A stretch of DNA of 64,000 nucleotides from Gavia stellata (taxonomy: Eukaryota; Chordata; Aves; Gaviiformes; Gaviidae), in contig NC_082595.1 in NCBI RefSeq assembly GCF_030936135.1, forward strand, positions 73,380,135-73,444,134, in the 5' to 3' direction. Below, piece after piece: positions 50,699 through 64,000 of this stretch (positions are counted from its first letter, which is position 1; every line of letters begins with the position of its first letter). The notes below the pieces were generated by a model that had not been told where the DNA came from, did no database searches, and saw nothing but the letters and a program-made list of their open reading frames with translations. Made by a program: the position numbers and the translations under genes.

Positions 50699-52059
50699 TA
50701 CACTGCACTCCCAAAGGTTTACTGGAAGCTTGTAGGCACAGATAGTCCCTGTATTGGGTGAGTTTTTGGCTGGCTCAAGGATGCATGATGGCTAAGGTGA
50801 GCAGAGCCAAGCAATTGTCACCTGCTGGCAGGATACTTGGACTCTTTGCTTCAGGCCATAGTCAGATATCTAAATCAGCCCCTCTGCCTAGCCTGCGGGG
50901 AGCTGGGCAGCTCTGATGGCTTCTGGAGAGCAACCCAGAGACTCTAAACAAGACACTGAGCAGGGAGATACCTAAAGGAATACAGCAGAGGAGTTGGTTT
51001 GGGTCAATAGGAGACATGGACTGAATGTCCCTACGTGTGGAGAACTGAGATTTGAGTGGAATCGAGGCTATTAGAATATGGTTCTTCTCTTCAGCAGTTG
51101 TCTCTCCCACCTTAAGGAGGGAAGTACACAGCTGAACTATTGATTAAGAGGCCAAAACCAGTTGTGCTACTCATGGGAGGGTTAATACCCAACATGTCTC
51201 AAGATCCATGTGGTCAGAGGCCAAGAACTGATGTGGACCATTAAGCCTTCCGTGATTAGAAAAGCACAGCCCTCCTGTTCTGACATCACTTCTAACCTTC
51301 CCTTAGAAGGACAGTACAACAGGTTTTCTCTGGTTCAGACTTGCAAATTACTATGTATTTGTTTTTGACTTTTTTTTCACCCATGGGAAATCACAACAGA
51401 AAGCAATTGTAATTACTTGGCTAGAAAATGACTTTAAACTGTCTGGTGTTGACTGTCCATTTCAAAAATATTTCTCTTATCAGTGTCTCATTTTTTTTTC
51501 CTAGTTTCCTCACACTTTCACAAGATTTATTAAATGCCCGCCTGCTGGAAAGAGTTCTGCAGGGATTTCTGCTCCTCTTAAATCAAGGGCAGCAGTCATA
51601 GGACTCACACTGCATCTGATCATAGGACTGTTTTTTATATTTCCTTGAAATGATCCGTTCATGGGGTAAAATGATCCAGGAATAACAAGATTCTTTGAAA
51701 TTCAGAGATAATGTCCATCTGAAAATGGACTTGAAGGGATTTAGGTGTGGTGATGCCAGCCATTATAGGCCCCACTGTCTGCTACCCTCTGCTGCCCCCA
51801 GAGCAGAGATAACTGAAGAGAGATGTTGGGGCACCCGGTTTCTGCCATTTCAGTGCTAGGGGTGGTCACCGCTGGCTTGGGGAAGGGCACATGGTGGGCT
51901 GCTGGTGTCTTCAACTGTCTCAACTGGGCCTGGCAGAGCTGATCCATAGAGCCCAAGGAGAGTAAAGGGGTTGTTCAGTGACAATCTTTTGAGCAACCCT
52001 GATAAAGTTGAGATCATCCTGTTCATCAGTACTACAGAAGTGATGCCTGAGGTTGGTTG
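50699..52059. other. Intergenic sequence
   Basis: No gene recognised. The part from about 51900 to 52059 may be a diverged extension of the following CR1 copy, but no diagnostic motif supports it. Confidence 0.55.
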
Positions 52060-52540
52060 AAACATTGGGAGTGTAGAGATGCTGGAGAGGGCCTAATCAA
52101 GGGCTACCAGGGTGGTCAGAGGCCTGGAGGACATGCCTTTTAGGGAAAGGTAAAGGGAGCTGTGCTTGGAGAGCCTGGTGAGGAGGCAGCTATGAGGCAG
52201 TCTAATAGCCTCCAACTGCTTGAAGGCAAGCTGTGGAGATGATGAAGTCAAACCCTTCTTGATAGTTTCAAGTGGCAAAAAAGGGGCCACAGCATCAAAT
52301 TTGGGCTTTGGAGGTTAGAAAGGAAGTTAGGAATAATCTTTTCTCTTTGGAGGGTAGTGCAGAATTGGAGCAGGGTACCCAGAGAAGAGGTGGAATATCT
52401 ATCCCTGAAAGTTTTCAGGACTTGACTAAACAAAACTGTGGCTGACTTGGTCTGGTGCTGGTGATAGTCCTGCAGGCAGGCAGTTGGACTAGATGATGTA
52501 CAGAAGAACCCTCAACATTAACATTTCTGTGATGCTGTGA
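52060..52540 (+). mobile_element. Old CR1 LINE 3' fragment
   Basis: It has the order of a CR1 end: AGATGCTGGAGAGGGCCTAA (52077-52096), CTACCAGGGTGGTCAGAGGC (about 52103-52122), the run GAGCCTGGTGAGGAGGCAGC, and GGAGCAGGGTACCCAGAGAA. The 3' end reads GCAGTTGGACTAGATGATGT, then CTCAACATTAACATTTCTGTGATG, at about 52480-52535. It is heavily diverged with no intact frame. Confidence 0.8.
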
Positions 52541-54784
52541 GAAATGTAAAGATTTTGCTCAGGATTGACTTTAAAATAACACACTGTTTGCAAGCAACTT
52601 AAAAGAGGTGATTTCTTTATTAAAAATGATAGAAAAAAGTGTTCACAAAAAACTTACAACACTGCTTCTCAGTGTTTTAAACAATGCTAGTGCCACCATA
52701 GGCTTTGCTTAAAAAATATTTTATTTTCAAGCAATCTTTAAAAATGAAGTTTTGTCACTTAATTTGCACAAAATAAAGAACTCCTTTTCTTTTCTTACCA
52801 CTGAGTGAGCACTGTAGTTGATTAGGTACATCTCCTTATCCACTCTGAATAGCTGCTGCACATGTATGTATGTATATATATAGCATATCTCTAAAAAGGA
52901 TAAACGCAAACATTTTTTCACTCAGCAGACTGCTAGCTCTCAGTTGTCAGCTCATAACTATAAATAATAGCTTTGGAGCTAGGTATATTTCAGACAGAGG
53001 CACAGAAAGAGCGAGCGAATAGAGTTATTTTTTTCCGTATCATTGGCACACTATTGTTCCGCTGTGGTCAGTGGTAGGATGTACAAACAGTATTTCAGAT
53101 TCCATAGGAACCTGTTTTGTATTTATGCTAGGCCAGCATCATGTGTTACTCGACCGACCGGAGGGATGGGAATGATAACCAGCAGCTTGCTTGGGCAAGA
53201 AGGAAGAGGTGCTCTTCCATAGTTAATAAAGAGGCAGAAACTTGAAACAAAATTGGACTAAGATATATGTTTTTAGAACTTGAATTTGCCTACGTCAGCT
53301 AAGTTTTGTCATGGCAAAAGTGCAAAGAGGAATGTGGGAACGCTTTCACCAGGTTGTCTTCATCTGAAAAAACAAAGCAAGAAAGTGAGCAAATTCTAAC
53401 CAGAAATTGAACGTTAGCCACTTCTGTGAGTCTTTAAATGTTAACATCTATGGAAGAAATACTATATTGCTGTGGCTTTTCCTCAGTGCATTTGCAGGAA
53501 ATGCCAAACAGTAATGCTCTCCAGTTTAAAACATGAGAGTCACGTGACAAAAGGAAAACGCACGTGTAAAGCGGATTACTGGGCTTTTACAATCTTTTTT
53601 CTGCCTGTTTTAGTAAATTTTAATGAAGAAGTTAGCTTTTTTTTTGTTTGTTGAAGTCAGCTTTTTGCTATAATTTATGCAGGGTGGTAACTACTGCTGT
53701 GGCATCACTGGAGAAGAGCAGTACAGTGGTTGCACACAGCAGTACTCTGGCAATGTCCAGCTGCTCAGATGCACCCCAGTTTGCTCCTGTCATGTTAAGG
53801 GTGTTTTAAAATGAGCCATCATTTACGGATTCCACCTAAAGGAGTTTTCAGCTGGCCCTGTAGCGTGTCTTTACGACCATTTCCTCCACCACATATTTAT
53901 CCTTTGAGAATTACGAAATGCAGAGACCAAGTGGTTGTTCAGGTTCACTGAAATGCACAGGAAGGATTTTTACTGATAATTTCAAATCCTGTATTAACTG
54001 CGTGGAAAAAATATTTAATATCATTAGTAATCTGACCATATAATTCCCCTTGCCACTTTATGGTATATTTTCATGCAGTTTTAAAGAAGGGGAAAGAAGG
54101 AGAAGCCATACATCAATCTGACATAACTTATCTAAATATTTTGAAGATTTTTTCATGATGTTAACCTGCCGTCTCAGATTCAGAGAATAATTGTTGTGGA
54201 TTTCTAAATTTTTGTTAATGCAGATTAATGCTTTGCAGTTTGCCTACATGAAGTTGGATTGGCAAAGAAAGTGGCTTTTCTGTTGTTACAGTGATGCCCA
54301 GTCAACTATGCAGTTGATAAGTGGACTACTCAGGCATAGAAGGTCACAAGGAAATACAGATCCATTGGTTGCACAAAAATTAACAGCACTGTGAGCTCTT
54401 TCAAAGTAAGTTACTTTAAGTCAGGTTCCAGTTAAGATTCAGTTTTATCTTTAAATTCATTCTTGTGGAAGTTTTCTTACATCAGTAATGGAAATGCTAA
54501 ATGACCTGCTCAAAAGTTGCATTTCTGCTTATTTTATGCTTTCATTGTTACCATGAAGAGAATTCTTTGGGCAAATTACAGTAGATGTTACTGGTGTTTT
54601 ATAAATGTATCTGTACTTTCCTGTTTATTTCGGTACCAAAGGGCCAATGGCAGTTATGTACAGTAATGCAAGTTCTTACACGCTTAAGTCTGGTCCTGTG
54701 TGTATAATAAATGAGATCTACTCCGAAGAATTTGGAAAGCCAGGAGGTTGCAGGGTTAGCTTGCTATGAAATACCAGGGGACTG
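52541..54784. other. Intergenic sequence
   Basis: AT-rich sequence with no recognised gene, RNA or repeat family. Short TA/TG runs occur near 52860-52880. Confidence 0.6.
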
Positions 54785-54975
54785 AGGCCCTGATCCCCAG
54801 TCCATTCTTATTTGTAAAAGCACTTCAGCACATATGTATCTCTAGGCATGTGTTTAAGACCCATTGACATCAACGAGACTTTAGCTGATGCTTAACCTCT
54901 GAGCATATGCTTAAGTTTCCTGCTGAATAAGGAGGGCCTTGAGCACATGCTTAAAAATACCCTGCTGAATTGCTG
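54785..54975 (+). repeat. Ancient amniote repeat with repeated ATGCTTAAG-type units
   Basis: Related units occur at about 54846-54858 (GCATGTGTTTAAG), 54887-54895 (GATGCTTAA), 54902-54915 (AGCATATGCTTAAG) and 54942-54954 (AGCACATGCTTAA). Between them lie CCCATTGACATCAACGAGAC and TTTCCTGCTGAATAAGGAGG. I recall this pattern (ATGCTTAAGT, CCCATTGACTTCAATGG, GCTGAATCAGGG) as widespread in turtles, crocodilians and birds. The formal family name is not known to me. Confidence 0.6.
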
Positions 54976-57900
54976 ATCTCTCTCAGGCCTCTAGCCTGCC
55001 CCAAATACAAGCCTTTACTTGCTTCTCTAGGTCACTTGTTTTGGCTCGGACTTCAGATTTTTTCTTCTTTAGCATTTCCTTTTCACTCAGCTGGCCAGAT
55101 CTATTTTCTACAACCCCCATTATCACACACACATGGTGTTCATTATCACGCCACATTGCTCCACATTACAAAGTTGAGTACCCAGTTGGCTAATTCAATG
55201 CTTTCAGTGAAAGTGCTATCTATTTATAGTTTTCTGCAAATTTAAAATCATGTATGGAAGAAGCTGTTGTCAGTTAAACAAACATATTGTTCATATTCAG
55301 GTTCTGTTGGGATACAAACCTTTCAGTGTAATCCTTCCACTCTCTTCCACTCTGCGACATTATTACAGTATTAGGTGGGATATTTAAAAGGTTCCAAAAA
55401 TCCATTGTAGCTTTCCCAGACTTTTGGACAAGTTGTAATTACTGTTGGCCACAGTATTTAGTGCAAAAAATTTTCTTACCAAAAATACTATTTTGTTTAA
55501 GCTGAATTTTTATAATGTTACTTTAATGCCACTGGAAGTTTTCAATTTCCCTGCAGCAAATACATCTAAAAGTGTTTTCCATATCAAATCAGTGTTTCAT
55601 AATGAAATATTTTTTAATTATTTTAATTTAGCATGTTGGGGTTTTTGGTGAAAAAATAGTGATATTTTAAGTCAAAGTGAAACTAAAACACTCCTTTAAA
55701 ATTGTCAAAAATTCCCCATGATGAAAACCTGCAATTCCAAAGGAAAATGTTCAAATAAAGATTTTTTTCCATGAAACATTTCCCACATGAAAAAGAGGTT
55801 TTCCATTTACTCCTAGTTAATAATGTAGAATTTACCTGTTGTCTTTTATTACTACCCAGAGAAGCCTGTGAAAGAATGCTCTCAATATGGGCTCACTATT
55901 TTGAATTTTTATGCAATAGTCATCAGAAGACCAACTGTGCTGATCCAAGTTGTGGATGTGAAACCCCCAAAATTCATGGGTCTCAAAATAAGTGTTTCTT
56001 AGGTTTAGTAAAGGCAAATGAGAGCTCCTGAATGTGCCTGTGGCACATGGATTTCTGTTAGAATATAGGATAATCTTAGCAGATACCTAGGAGCACGTAA
56101 AAGGATAAACATCTTCCAATTCCAACAATTCTCTTTGGAAATTATAAAGAATTACTTAACTGTTGTTTTTATTATCTGATGTCCACTTTCAGATGTTTAC
56201 CATTGAACATTCATGACTAAAAATGGTTTCCGCTGCACATACTGTTTAAATACATTTCTTGGACGAATCCGGAAAACCACCAATCTGTGAACTGAAACTC
56301 AAGCTCATACTCTACTTGTCAAGAGATTCTAGATCCTCATGTTACACCAAAACATAACAAACTGTTAAGACCATTTCATGCTTCGTTGGCTTGAAATAAA
56401 CCAGAAGTACCCAGAAAAAGGTTTTCTCCAACTTTCATTTGTCTGCATCTGCATTTGCCAAAGTTCAGATGTTCTGCACGCTTTGCTCTTGGCTTCAGTC
56501 ACTGCGTCTTACTAGTAGGGCAGTGGATTTCTTTTTCCTTGCAGGTAAGGAACAGAAGAAACATTTTTTCACAGAAGCATTGTGGTTTAGGCATAAGAGG
56601 GCGTTTGTATTTTACTGCCCACACAGGCCCACCTCGTTAGCTCACAAGATGTTGCCCCTGGTCGATGGAGTCCAAAGCCTCCTCGCGGTGGGGCAGTTTG
56701 CAGTATTGCCGCAGGCACACGAGTCCCGTGTGAGTGCTGGTAGCTGGCATGATCAGCGTGGGGATCCTCCAGGACAGATGGAATCCAACACATATTTTAT
56801 AAGATTTGAGGACAGACCGGATTCTTAAGTCAATGAAAAATTCCTTTTGCCTCCTTTTTTTGCTGACTCAGCATATTGTTTGCAGCTGGACCAGAGTGGG
56901 AATGCCTGTGTAGAAGAGTTATATGACTTTCTGGCAAAACTAACTAGTATGGAACTAATTGCAGCCCACCCAAACCTAGCAGGAGGCAGGGTTTTCCTTT
57001 CAATTAAAAGCATTCTGCTAGAAGGCAGCACACAAGATCTAATGTGTGTGTTCAAATGAATGCTTAATAATAGCTTCCGTGGGCTTTGAAAAAAAAAAAG
57101 TCTTCAGGAATGAAGGCAAACAGGCCATGGAATTTAAAGAAAAATATTAACTAAAGGGTCCAATTCCAAACCAGAAGCTGGAAATATCTTTCCTGAAAAG
57201 AATTTTTCATCTACTAAAGGGACAGATCTGAAAGAAAAATTATAAAGGCCATTATTAACTGGACTGATCTCATTTATTAACATTCCTATAGCAGGCTGGC
57301 ACTGCTCATCTTCGCAACCCCTCTTGTTAGCAAATTTTGAATGCTCTGGTTCTTGGGATCTCTTGTCTATTTGGCAGGTGTAAGACACTGACTCCATCCT
57401 GGTTGTAAGGCAGGGGGAGTTGGGAGGGCAGTTACTTCCTAAAACACAGGGAGCTGTGATTTAGGACAGGAATTTTACTGAGGAAAGCTCAGGAACAGCT
57501 TGGCTCAGTTGACAATTATGTTTGTGCTCTTATTACTCAAATTACCCACAAAACCAACTCATCCCCAGAAGGCTAAAGGATTTGGATTAAATACGGTGGA
57601 GAGAAACTCTTCAAAGCATGCTGTCTTGTCTGCCAAGGGGTAAAAATGAGGTTTCAAGCTGCCTGCTGTACAAAAGAAATTGTGAGCAGGGAAGACGGGG
57701 ATGGAAATGAAGCTGTGGAAGAGCAGGGGGAGGTGATCTGATCTCTACTGAAGGACATGCTAGAAATGGTGATGACTGAATGATTTACTCTCATCTAGTG
57801 GGACAGGGATCTTACACAAAGGGCCAGAAGACAGGGAAGGGTAAGAAGGACTGAGAGAGTCCATGTAGAGCTGGCCTCTGGTGGGAAAGGGGCTAAGGAA

Positions 57901-60900
57901 GGCCCATCATGCTGTGAGGTGCTACCAGGGAGAGCACGGGGTGCCTGTGAAAGGTGCTGGCCAGACGGAAAACTGATGTACGAGAAGTCCCCATGCCAGG
58001 GGGCTGAGGGAGGGAGGCAGGAGCCTGTATTCAGGGAAAGGAGAGCAAAGACCTGGTGATGGGTTAAAGGTGAGGACCACAGCACTATTGCTGGTCAGGC
58101 ACGGCCGTGGGGAGGGTGAACCAGGGGAAGACTTTGGATCTACTGGATTTTTTGTGGACTGGAAGGAGCTGAGCTATTCTGCCATCATAAACAGCCATTC
58201 TCCCCCTCCTATGTCGCTCATTATTTGGGGCATTGTATGGAGAACATCTCTTCCTCCTCCTTTAGAAATGTACATAGTATTTTTAAATTCTTTTTTTCAT
58301 GGTTTTGGGTGCTAAGTGAAAAGGCCCTGCTATCTGCTGTGGGCCTCTGGCTGCCTGTCTTTGAAGATCGGTATTTGAATAAGGATTATTTTCCATCCAG
58401 TAATAATGGAGAAAGATGTGATCTTGGTATTGTGGTGCAAGTTGCAAAAATAATTTCTGCTTGCTTGGTAACTCCATCCTTTGAAGTATCCAGATTCTCT
58501 CAGGGGTGTATGTGACCTCACCTTCTAGTTACCAAACTTTTCCAAATGTCGGATTACACTCAACACCAGATTAGGAATGTGCTTGACATTTCTTTATAAG
58601 GTGCAGGAAAATATCTGGGTAGAGATGAAAGCAGATACAAGTGTAACTGGGATATTGGAATAAATTATTTATTGCTACTATTACACTTCTCTTCCTGTGC
58701 TTCAGCCTACCTTTGTGCTAGAGCTTTGGCTAACATTCAATTGTCTGCATACTTTCTGAGAACTCATGAGAAATTTGTTCATTACAAGTCCAAATCACCA
58801 CAGAAAAGGGACTGCAGTGGTTTCCTCTGTAGCATTCACATTCAGAAACGAACTGACTAACTGACAGACTACTTCTACGCCCTTGGTTATTTACGTCCAC
58901 ATCTTAAATTACAGGTGGCATTGCTGGTGCAGTGAAATTGGCAGTTTGATGACTATGGACTCCTGGAAATGCCAGTACAGTGTTTGATCCTGCTGCTATT
59001 TGTATCCAAAATTTATGTCTGGAAAACTGTAGACCAGCACCTGAAATGCTCCAAAACAATTTTCTTATGTAAATATGGTGAATATTTTACAGAAGAGTGA
59101 ATGACTGATCATATAACTCAGCAAGACATATGATCTGTCCTTCACAGATAAACATTTTTAAAACACCAAGACAAAACTTCACAGTTTGGAATAGGAAAGA
59201 AACAGAAGTTTGCTGGGAGGTATGTAGGGCTACTCTATAGGAATGTTCAGCTGTGGTCATGACATGAGTAATAGAGGCATCATCAAGATAATAATCTCTG
59301 AGCATTCAATATTTCTTATTCATTGTTATTCAATAGCATTCCTATGGAGCGTTCAGTATTCTTTTGGCATGGCTTATGTTAATACATTGTTGGTTTTCTT
59401 AGGCAGAAGAGGTCTTAGTATTTCTCATTATTTTGACTTCTTTAAATGAGTTCAATTCAATAAGCAGAAAAATAAACTAGGTGTGTCTGTTGAATGACAT
59501 ATGCTGGTCCTTTTACTTTCCTTAGTATGTTTTGTGCCTATTTACTGATCTTACTTTTTTCCTGAACAGTCTCCCATTTCCAGCTGGTGGTTTGGTTAAA
59601 ATGACGGCACCATTAATCTCTTGCGTTTTGACCTGTCTTCCTTATTTGACCCTTAGTTCTGGTATTTATAAAAATGGCCATTGCCTGTACCTTCTCCTCA
59701 TCAAGTGCTGCTCCACTTTTCTCTCTTAGCAAGTTCCTTCCCTGTGGCCACTGTCTCATTGCTTTCAGCAAACCATCACTCCTGTCTTTTATTCTGCTGT
59801 TTACACAGGGCAATGCATGTATTCTCTCTGCCATTTTCAGGCTCTTTTTTCCTTTCCCTATGGTGCAGAAGGGTTGTCTGATTGTGAGCAGGTATATTAC
59901 TTTAACTTCACATGGTATCTTACTCAGAATGTTTTTATGTGGGTGAGTTTGTAGCTGCTCATTCACTCTGCTCCCTTCACAGTTCTTGAATAGCTGAGTC
60001 CCTCTGCCATGCCTCAAGCCTCTCCTGCCAGCGTCACTTCAGCCCAGTGGTCTGCCTTGGCTTGATACTGCTTAGTATCTCCCAAGGAAGAACTCGTGAC
60101 CTGTGGACCTCTTTGATCATTCAAACATCTTTTTTGCTTCCTTCCAAATCATTACAGCCCCACTAGTATATTCAGAGCCCTTCTTCTCCTCCAGCAGACT
60201 AGTGGGAATGTAACGGCAAATTAGCTGGATTCAGTACTGGGGCTATTATGTCTCTGTTGATATGAGTCTGTGGCCTTGTCTTACCACTTCATCTGCTGCC
60301 ACTCACTCAGGGACTCCCAGCATGGTAGTTTATAAGACAGAAACAAATGATAGAGTGGACCTTAAGCTGAATAACATTGGAGTTAGCTGACTATGTTATT
60401 AAAAGCTGAGCAGTACTTTTGATTTAAATGTTAACTCTTCTAATAATTTTGAAACCTGCATATTTCTTTGGATCACCTTGTACTATGCTTTATCTCATGA
60501 AGCGTTCGATATAATCTTGATTTCTAAACTGAGGGTTGTTTGAGCAAGGGGTTCCCAAGAGCTTCTTAACAAGTAAAAGCAATTTATGAAATGACCAGGT
60601 GGCCACAGTGGGTTTTTTCCATGTTTCTAGGAGAAGTGGTGGGGGTTGCACATGTGCATCTGAGATTCATGTGGTGCCTGTGGTCTCACCCTGAATGATC
60701 CCTGTCACTTCTGAGTTAGTCCTGCACATGCAGTAGAGACTGAAGCATCTGCACACGATAGGATTAGGCAAAACGCTTTGCAGTCAGCCTACTCTTAGGA
60801 AAGTGGGTGACTCAAGGGCATGTTCTGTGGTCACTGAACTTGCAAGAAACCCACACAGGGAAACTGAACCCTACCTCTGGCAGAAACCTGAGAGTGGCTG

Positions 60901-61639
60901 TGGGCCTGTTGTTATCGTTGACCTCTGTCTGTCAGGGATTATGTTTTTGTTTTGTTTTTACTATTGGGCAATGTACCCTACTAATCTATAGCTAATTTAG
61001 AAGATTCTGTGAGGTTTTTTTGGAAGGCAAAGAGACCACATGTTTTCTTGTGCAAGTATTTAAAATGACTGCTGACTTGTGGCTACTTTTCAAACCTGAG
61101 GGAATATTGTGGAGAGCACCAGGATCTGCCAATCAGTAAGCATTGATTAAAAAGATTGGAGATGAAGGACACGTGTGATACTGTAATTGCACTTCCTGAA
61201 TAATGGACCTGGCTGTAATTAAGACCATGGCATTCCTCATACACACCCCTGGCAGTCTGAGATGTTTTGTAAAAATTCTTGATAAGTTGTGCTGGTTCAA
61301 AAGTAGGAAATAAGGGACAGGGATAGCAGTGAGAAGGAATGTGAATCTGTATGGGATTCACAGGCTGAGGTCTGGCGTTTGAAGAGATCAGGAAGGGGAG
61401 CTCATAAGTGCATCAGAAGGAGCACGAAGCTATTTGTGGCAGTAGTGGAGGGAGGGGACCAGGATGGGTGTACTCAACTTTGGGGAACTATTGGGGCTCT
61501 TCATGTTAGTTACACCAGTGAGGATAGTCCTGTTCTGAATCTGCATCTAAAGGAGCTGTTCTCTACTGACTATGGAGAGAGCCAAGAGGAATTAGCATCT
61601 CTAGGCTAAAACTAGCTTTCCTGAGTCCTGGAGTAATAG
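54976..61639. other. Intergenic sequence
   Basis: No recognised gene. A small GC-richer island at about 56630-56780 sits in AT-rich surroundings. Open frames such as 55771-56031, 56439-56828 and 59613-60017 show no family resemblance. Confidence 0.6.
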
Positions 61640-62110
61640 TCTGCTATAGGAAATGACTGTGAGAGCTCATCTGCTCCACCACTTACTCCAAGGCAATTAT
61701 CTACAACATTTATTGCAGGCATTGATGAAAGATGATCTTAAAACTCTTTGTTAATAGATTTGGACAGTTGAATTTCCACTGCATCACCTCATTTGGCGTG
61801 CCAGAGAAAGAAGTCTCTAATGTCTAAACTAAACCTCTTTTGCTGTAAGTTCAGAGTGTTCTTGGCCAATTCGAAATGAGCCATGTTCATGCTAACTGGT
61901 TAATCCTGTTCACTTTGCACTACTTTAAAGTACTATCATAATTTTGCAAATCAGTCTGTTTTTTTCTAGACTTAAATAGCTTCAGGTTCTTTCGTGATTC
62001 CTAATTTTTCTCATTTTTCTAGACATCTTCTCCAGACTCCCCACAGGAGGCTCACATCTTTCGTGAAGTGCTGTGCCACCATCTGACAATGAGACATGGA
62101 CTGGAAGAAT
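61640..62110 (-). mobile_element. Very old CR1 (L3-like) fragment, antisense as printed
   Basis: The printed strand has the complement order of old amniote CR1 elements: GTTGAATTTCCACTGCATCA (about 61767-61786), GAAGTCTCTAATGTCTAAAC, TTTTGCTGTAAGTTCAGAGTGTTCTTG and CTTAAATAGCTTCAGGTTCT. It ends with TTTTCTAGACATCTTCTCCAGACTCCC and ACATCTTTCGTGAAGTGCTGTGCC near 62017-62077. It is highly diverged, and the limits are approximate. Confidence 0.7.
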
Positions 62111-64000
62111 TAGTGCTTTTTGACAGTGCCCTCATTGTTGCTTCTTTAAAGAACTGTCAGTTCTCCTGGACTCTTTTTTTCTTTCTAACCTGTTAAAATG
62201 ACATTTCTTGAAGGCTGTTTTTCTGAAATCCATCATCTTTTTTGCACTTTGCCTCTTTCTCTTCTAAAGAATCCACAGTCACAATTACACTCCTGCCTTC
62301 CTCACCCCGTCCCTCCCTGCTTCTTGGGGTGGAGTTCAGACAAGTCCTCTCCTTTTCGACCCAGGATGGACACATTCCAAGAACTTGCTGGGGAGGAGTC
62401 GGCTCACATATCATAGACATCTACACATTAAGTACCCAGGCCAGATTTCCAGGCTGTCTTTCCAGTCAGTGGATACACAGGGGCACATCCAGGAGTGATT
62501 GACTCCATTCTATGATATCAGCCTACGATTAATAACTCATGTCAAGTACTTACCTCTCTTCATTGACTATAGAAGTATTTGAGTATTTGACCAACTTGGA
62601 TGAGACAGGCCTTGCAATATTCCTTTTTCAACTAAAGGTTGGGAAATTAAAATATTAACAGATTTTACCAAACACCAGATTATACAGTTGAGGTCATTTT
62701 GATTACGGTCATCAAAAGCTTTGCTATGTGAATTTCCCAACGTGATATTAGTCTGTGCTGTAATCCAAGACAGCCCTAATAGTCCTCTACCCCTGCTAAC
62801 ATTGTCCAAAGACCTTAAAGCAGCAGGTCTTTCTCTGTTTGAATCTCGGCGAAAGTGTGTATGTGCTTAATGTGTAAGACTTTTCCTATCCTTCCCGCTT
62901 GAATGAAATGTAACCTCCTATAAATATGCCAATTCTTTATATTCTCCAACTAATTCTGCTATGTCAATGAAGTCATAATTCTGATCTTAGGATAAGACGT
63001 TGGGCTCAGTGCTCTTTTTCCCCTTACTTTGTTCATGGAAAAGATACGGTTCATTGACCTCCATCCTCCTTTGGCCTTCTATAACCTTAGTATAACTTTA
63101 TCTTTTATGATTTTAAGCCCCTCCTGCAGGTGGCCCTCGTTTAACCCTTCCTTGAGAATTTCAAATTCTAGTCTCCACCAGTTCTGGTTTAAAACTCTGC
63201 TCATTATGTTAGCAAGACAGTGTACAAAGATATTCTTCTTTTTTACTAGGAAGCTTAGGATGTGAGGGAGGATATTGGGATGGTAAGCCACTGCGGGGAA
63301 AGCATGCAGAAGAGGTCAAAACACAAGCCTAAAACTGTTTGACTTTGAAAGTATTTCTCACCAGAAATTTGAAGGACAAAATTAAAAATCGTTTCTGTCC
63401 AAAATTTTGCAGTTCTGGCAAACCTCTTCACTAAAGTAAAATAAAATGCTAGTTTTAAAAATTGTTAGTCAGCTCACAGGAAAAAAAAAAAAACAGCTTT
63501 ATTTTAGTAAAACTGTTTTTTGTTTTGTGGGGTTTTTTTGTGGTTTGTTCCCAGTCTCTTTCACAGTGTGCTGATCCTTAGAGAACTTGACAGTGTGGTA
63601 GTGAGGAACTTGAAAGTGTATAGGAAATGTAAAAGAAGAGAGTAGAAGTTTCTCACTGGAAATTTTGTACTACAGAGTAGTTTGAAGCAGGGTTTTTCTT
63701 CATTCTAAAATTAGTTTGAGTCTGAGAGATCTTATAAGAACAAACCCGCATGCTTGGCAGTGATCTGTGTGATTTCCATCCTGCTCCAGTGTGAAATGTC
63801 GCATTCTAGGCAGGCAATGAAATTCCCTAACGCTCTCATTTTTTCCACTGGCCTCAGGAAAATGGCAAACCTGGTTGTGATTGTACTTCATTAAATAAAA
63901 TAGCTGTTAAACAGTGCTTCAATATATTTCAGTTAATATCCACTTACTAGAGAACTGGTCCCACCTAATGCATCCCATCAGACTTAAACAGCTTAACAGG
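62111..64000. other. Intergenic sequence to the window edge
   Basis: AT-rich sequence with an A-run near 63481-63493. No gene or repeat family was recognised. Confidence 0.6.

Noticed and set aside
56630..56828. GC-richer patch with an open frame, considered as an exon
   Set aside because: No recognised protein similarity, no clear splice signals in a consistent phase, and only about 150 bases of raised GC.
1..64000. CRISPR arrays, operons, prophage, endogenous retrovirus or tRNA/rRNA genes
   Set aside because: No regularly spaced repeats, no retroviral gag/pol/env pieces or paired LTRs, and no cloverleaf sequence was seen. The gene structure is plainly that of a vertebrate nuclear genome.

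Overview
The window looks like avian nuclear DNA. It is AT-rich, with long introns, sharp CpG islands and few transposable elements, and nearly all recognisable repeats belong to the CR1 LINE family, from fairly young to very old. No bacterial, viral or organellar gene was recognised. I cannot name the species.

Two protein-coding genes are present and converge tail to tail. At the left, on the + strand, are the last six coding exons of SNX14 (sorting nexin 14, C-terminal sorting-nexin domain). They end at a stop at 9451-9453, followed by an AATAAA at 9590-9595. From 12142 to 35619, on the - strand, is a complete NT5E gene (ecto-5'-nucleotidase, CD73). It has nine coding exons whose splice phases all agree and which join into 570 codons. 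The product has a signal peptide, the metallophosphatase metal ligands, the C-terminal nucleotide-binding domain and a hydrophobic GPI-attachment tail. Exon 1 lies in a CpG island at about 34.8-36.1 kb. The convergent SNX14/NT5E arrangement is also found in mammals.

From 36.1 to 64.0 kb no conserved protein-coding exon was recognised. This upstream flank of NT5E holds a second strong CpG island at about 45.5-46.96 kb that belongs to neither gene. It carries inverted CCAAT boxes and good splice donors on the - strand, so it is the best candidate here for an undescribed transcript or alternative promoter. The rest is decayed CR1 copies, other old amniote repeats, microsatellites and unassigned sequence.

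Repeats: a 5'-truncated CR1 in the last SNX14 intron has lost its reverse-transcriptase catalytic motif. A - strand CR1 lies in NT5E intron 2 and a pair of very old CR1 fragments in intron 5. Further old copies lie at about 52.1-52.5 kb and 61.6-62.1 kb. No dramatic new system was found. The most checkable leads are the orphan CpG island, a TATA-ATG-donor arrangement antisense to NT5E at 19.34-19.39 kb, and one unusually long ORF at 37.6-38.3 kb.
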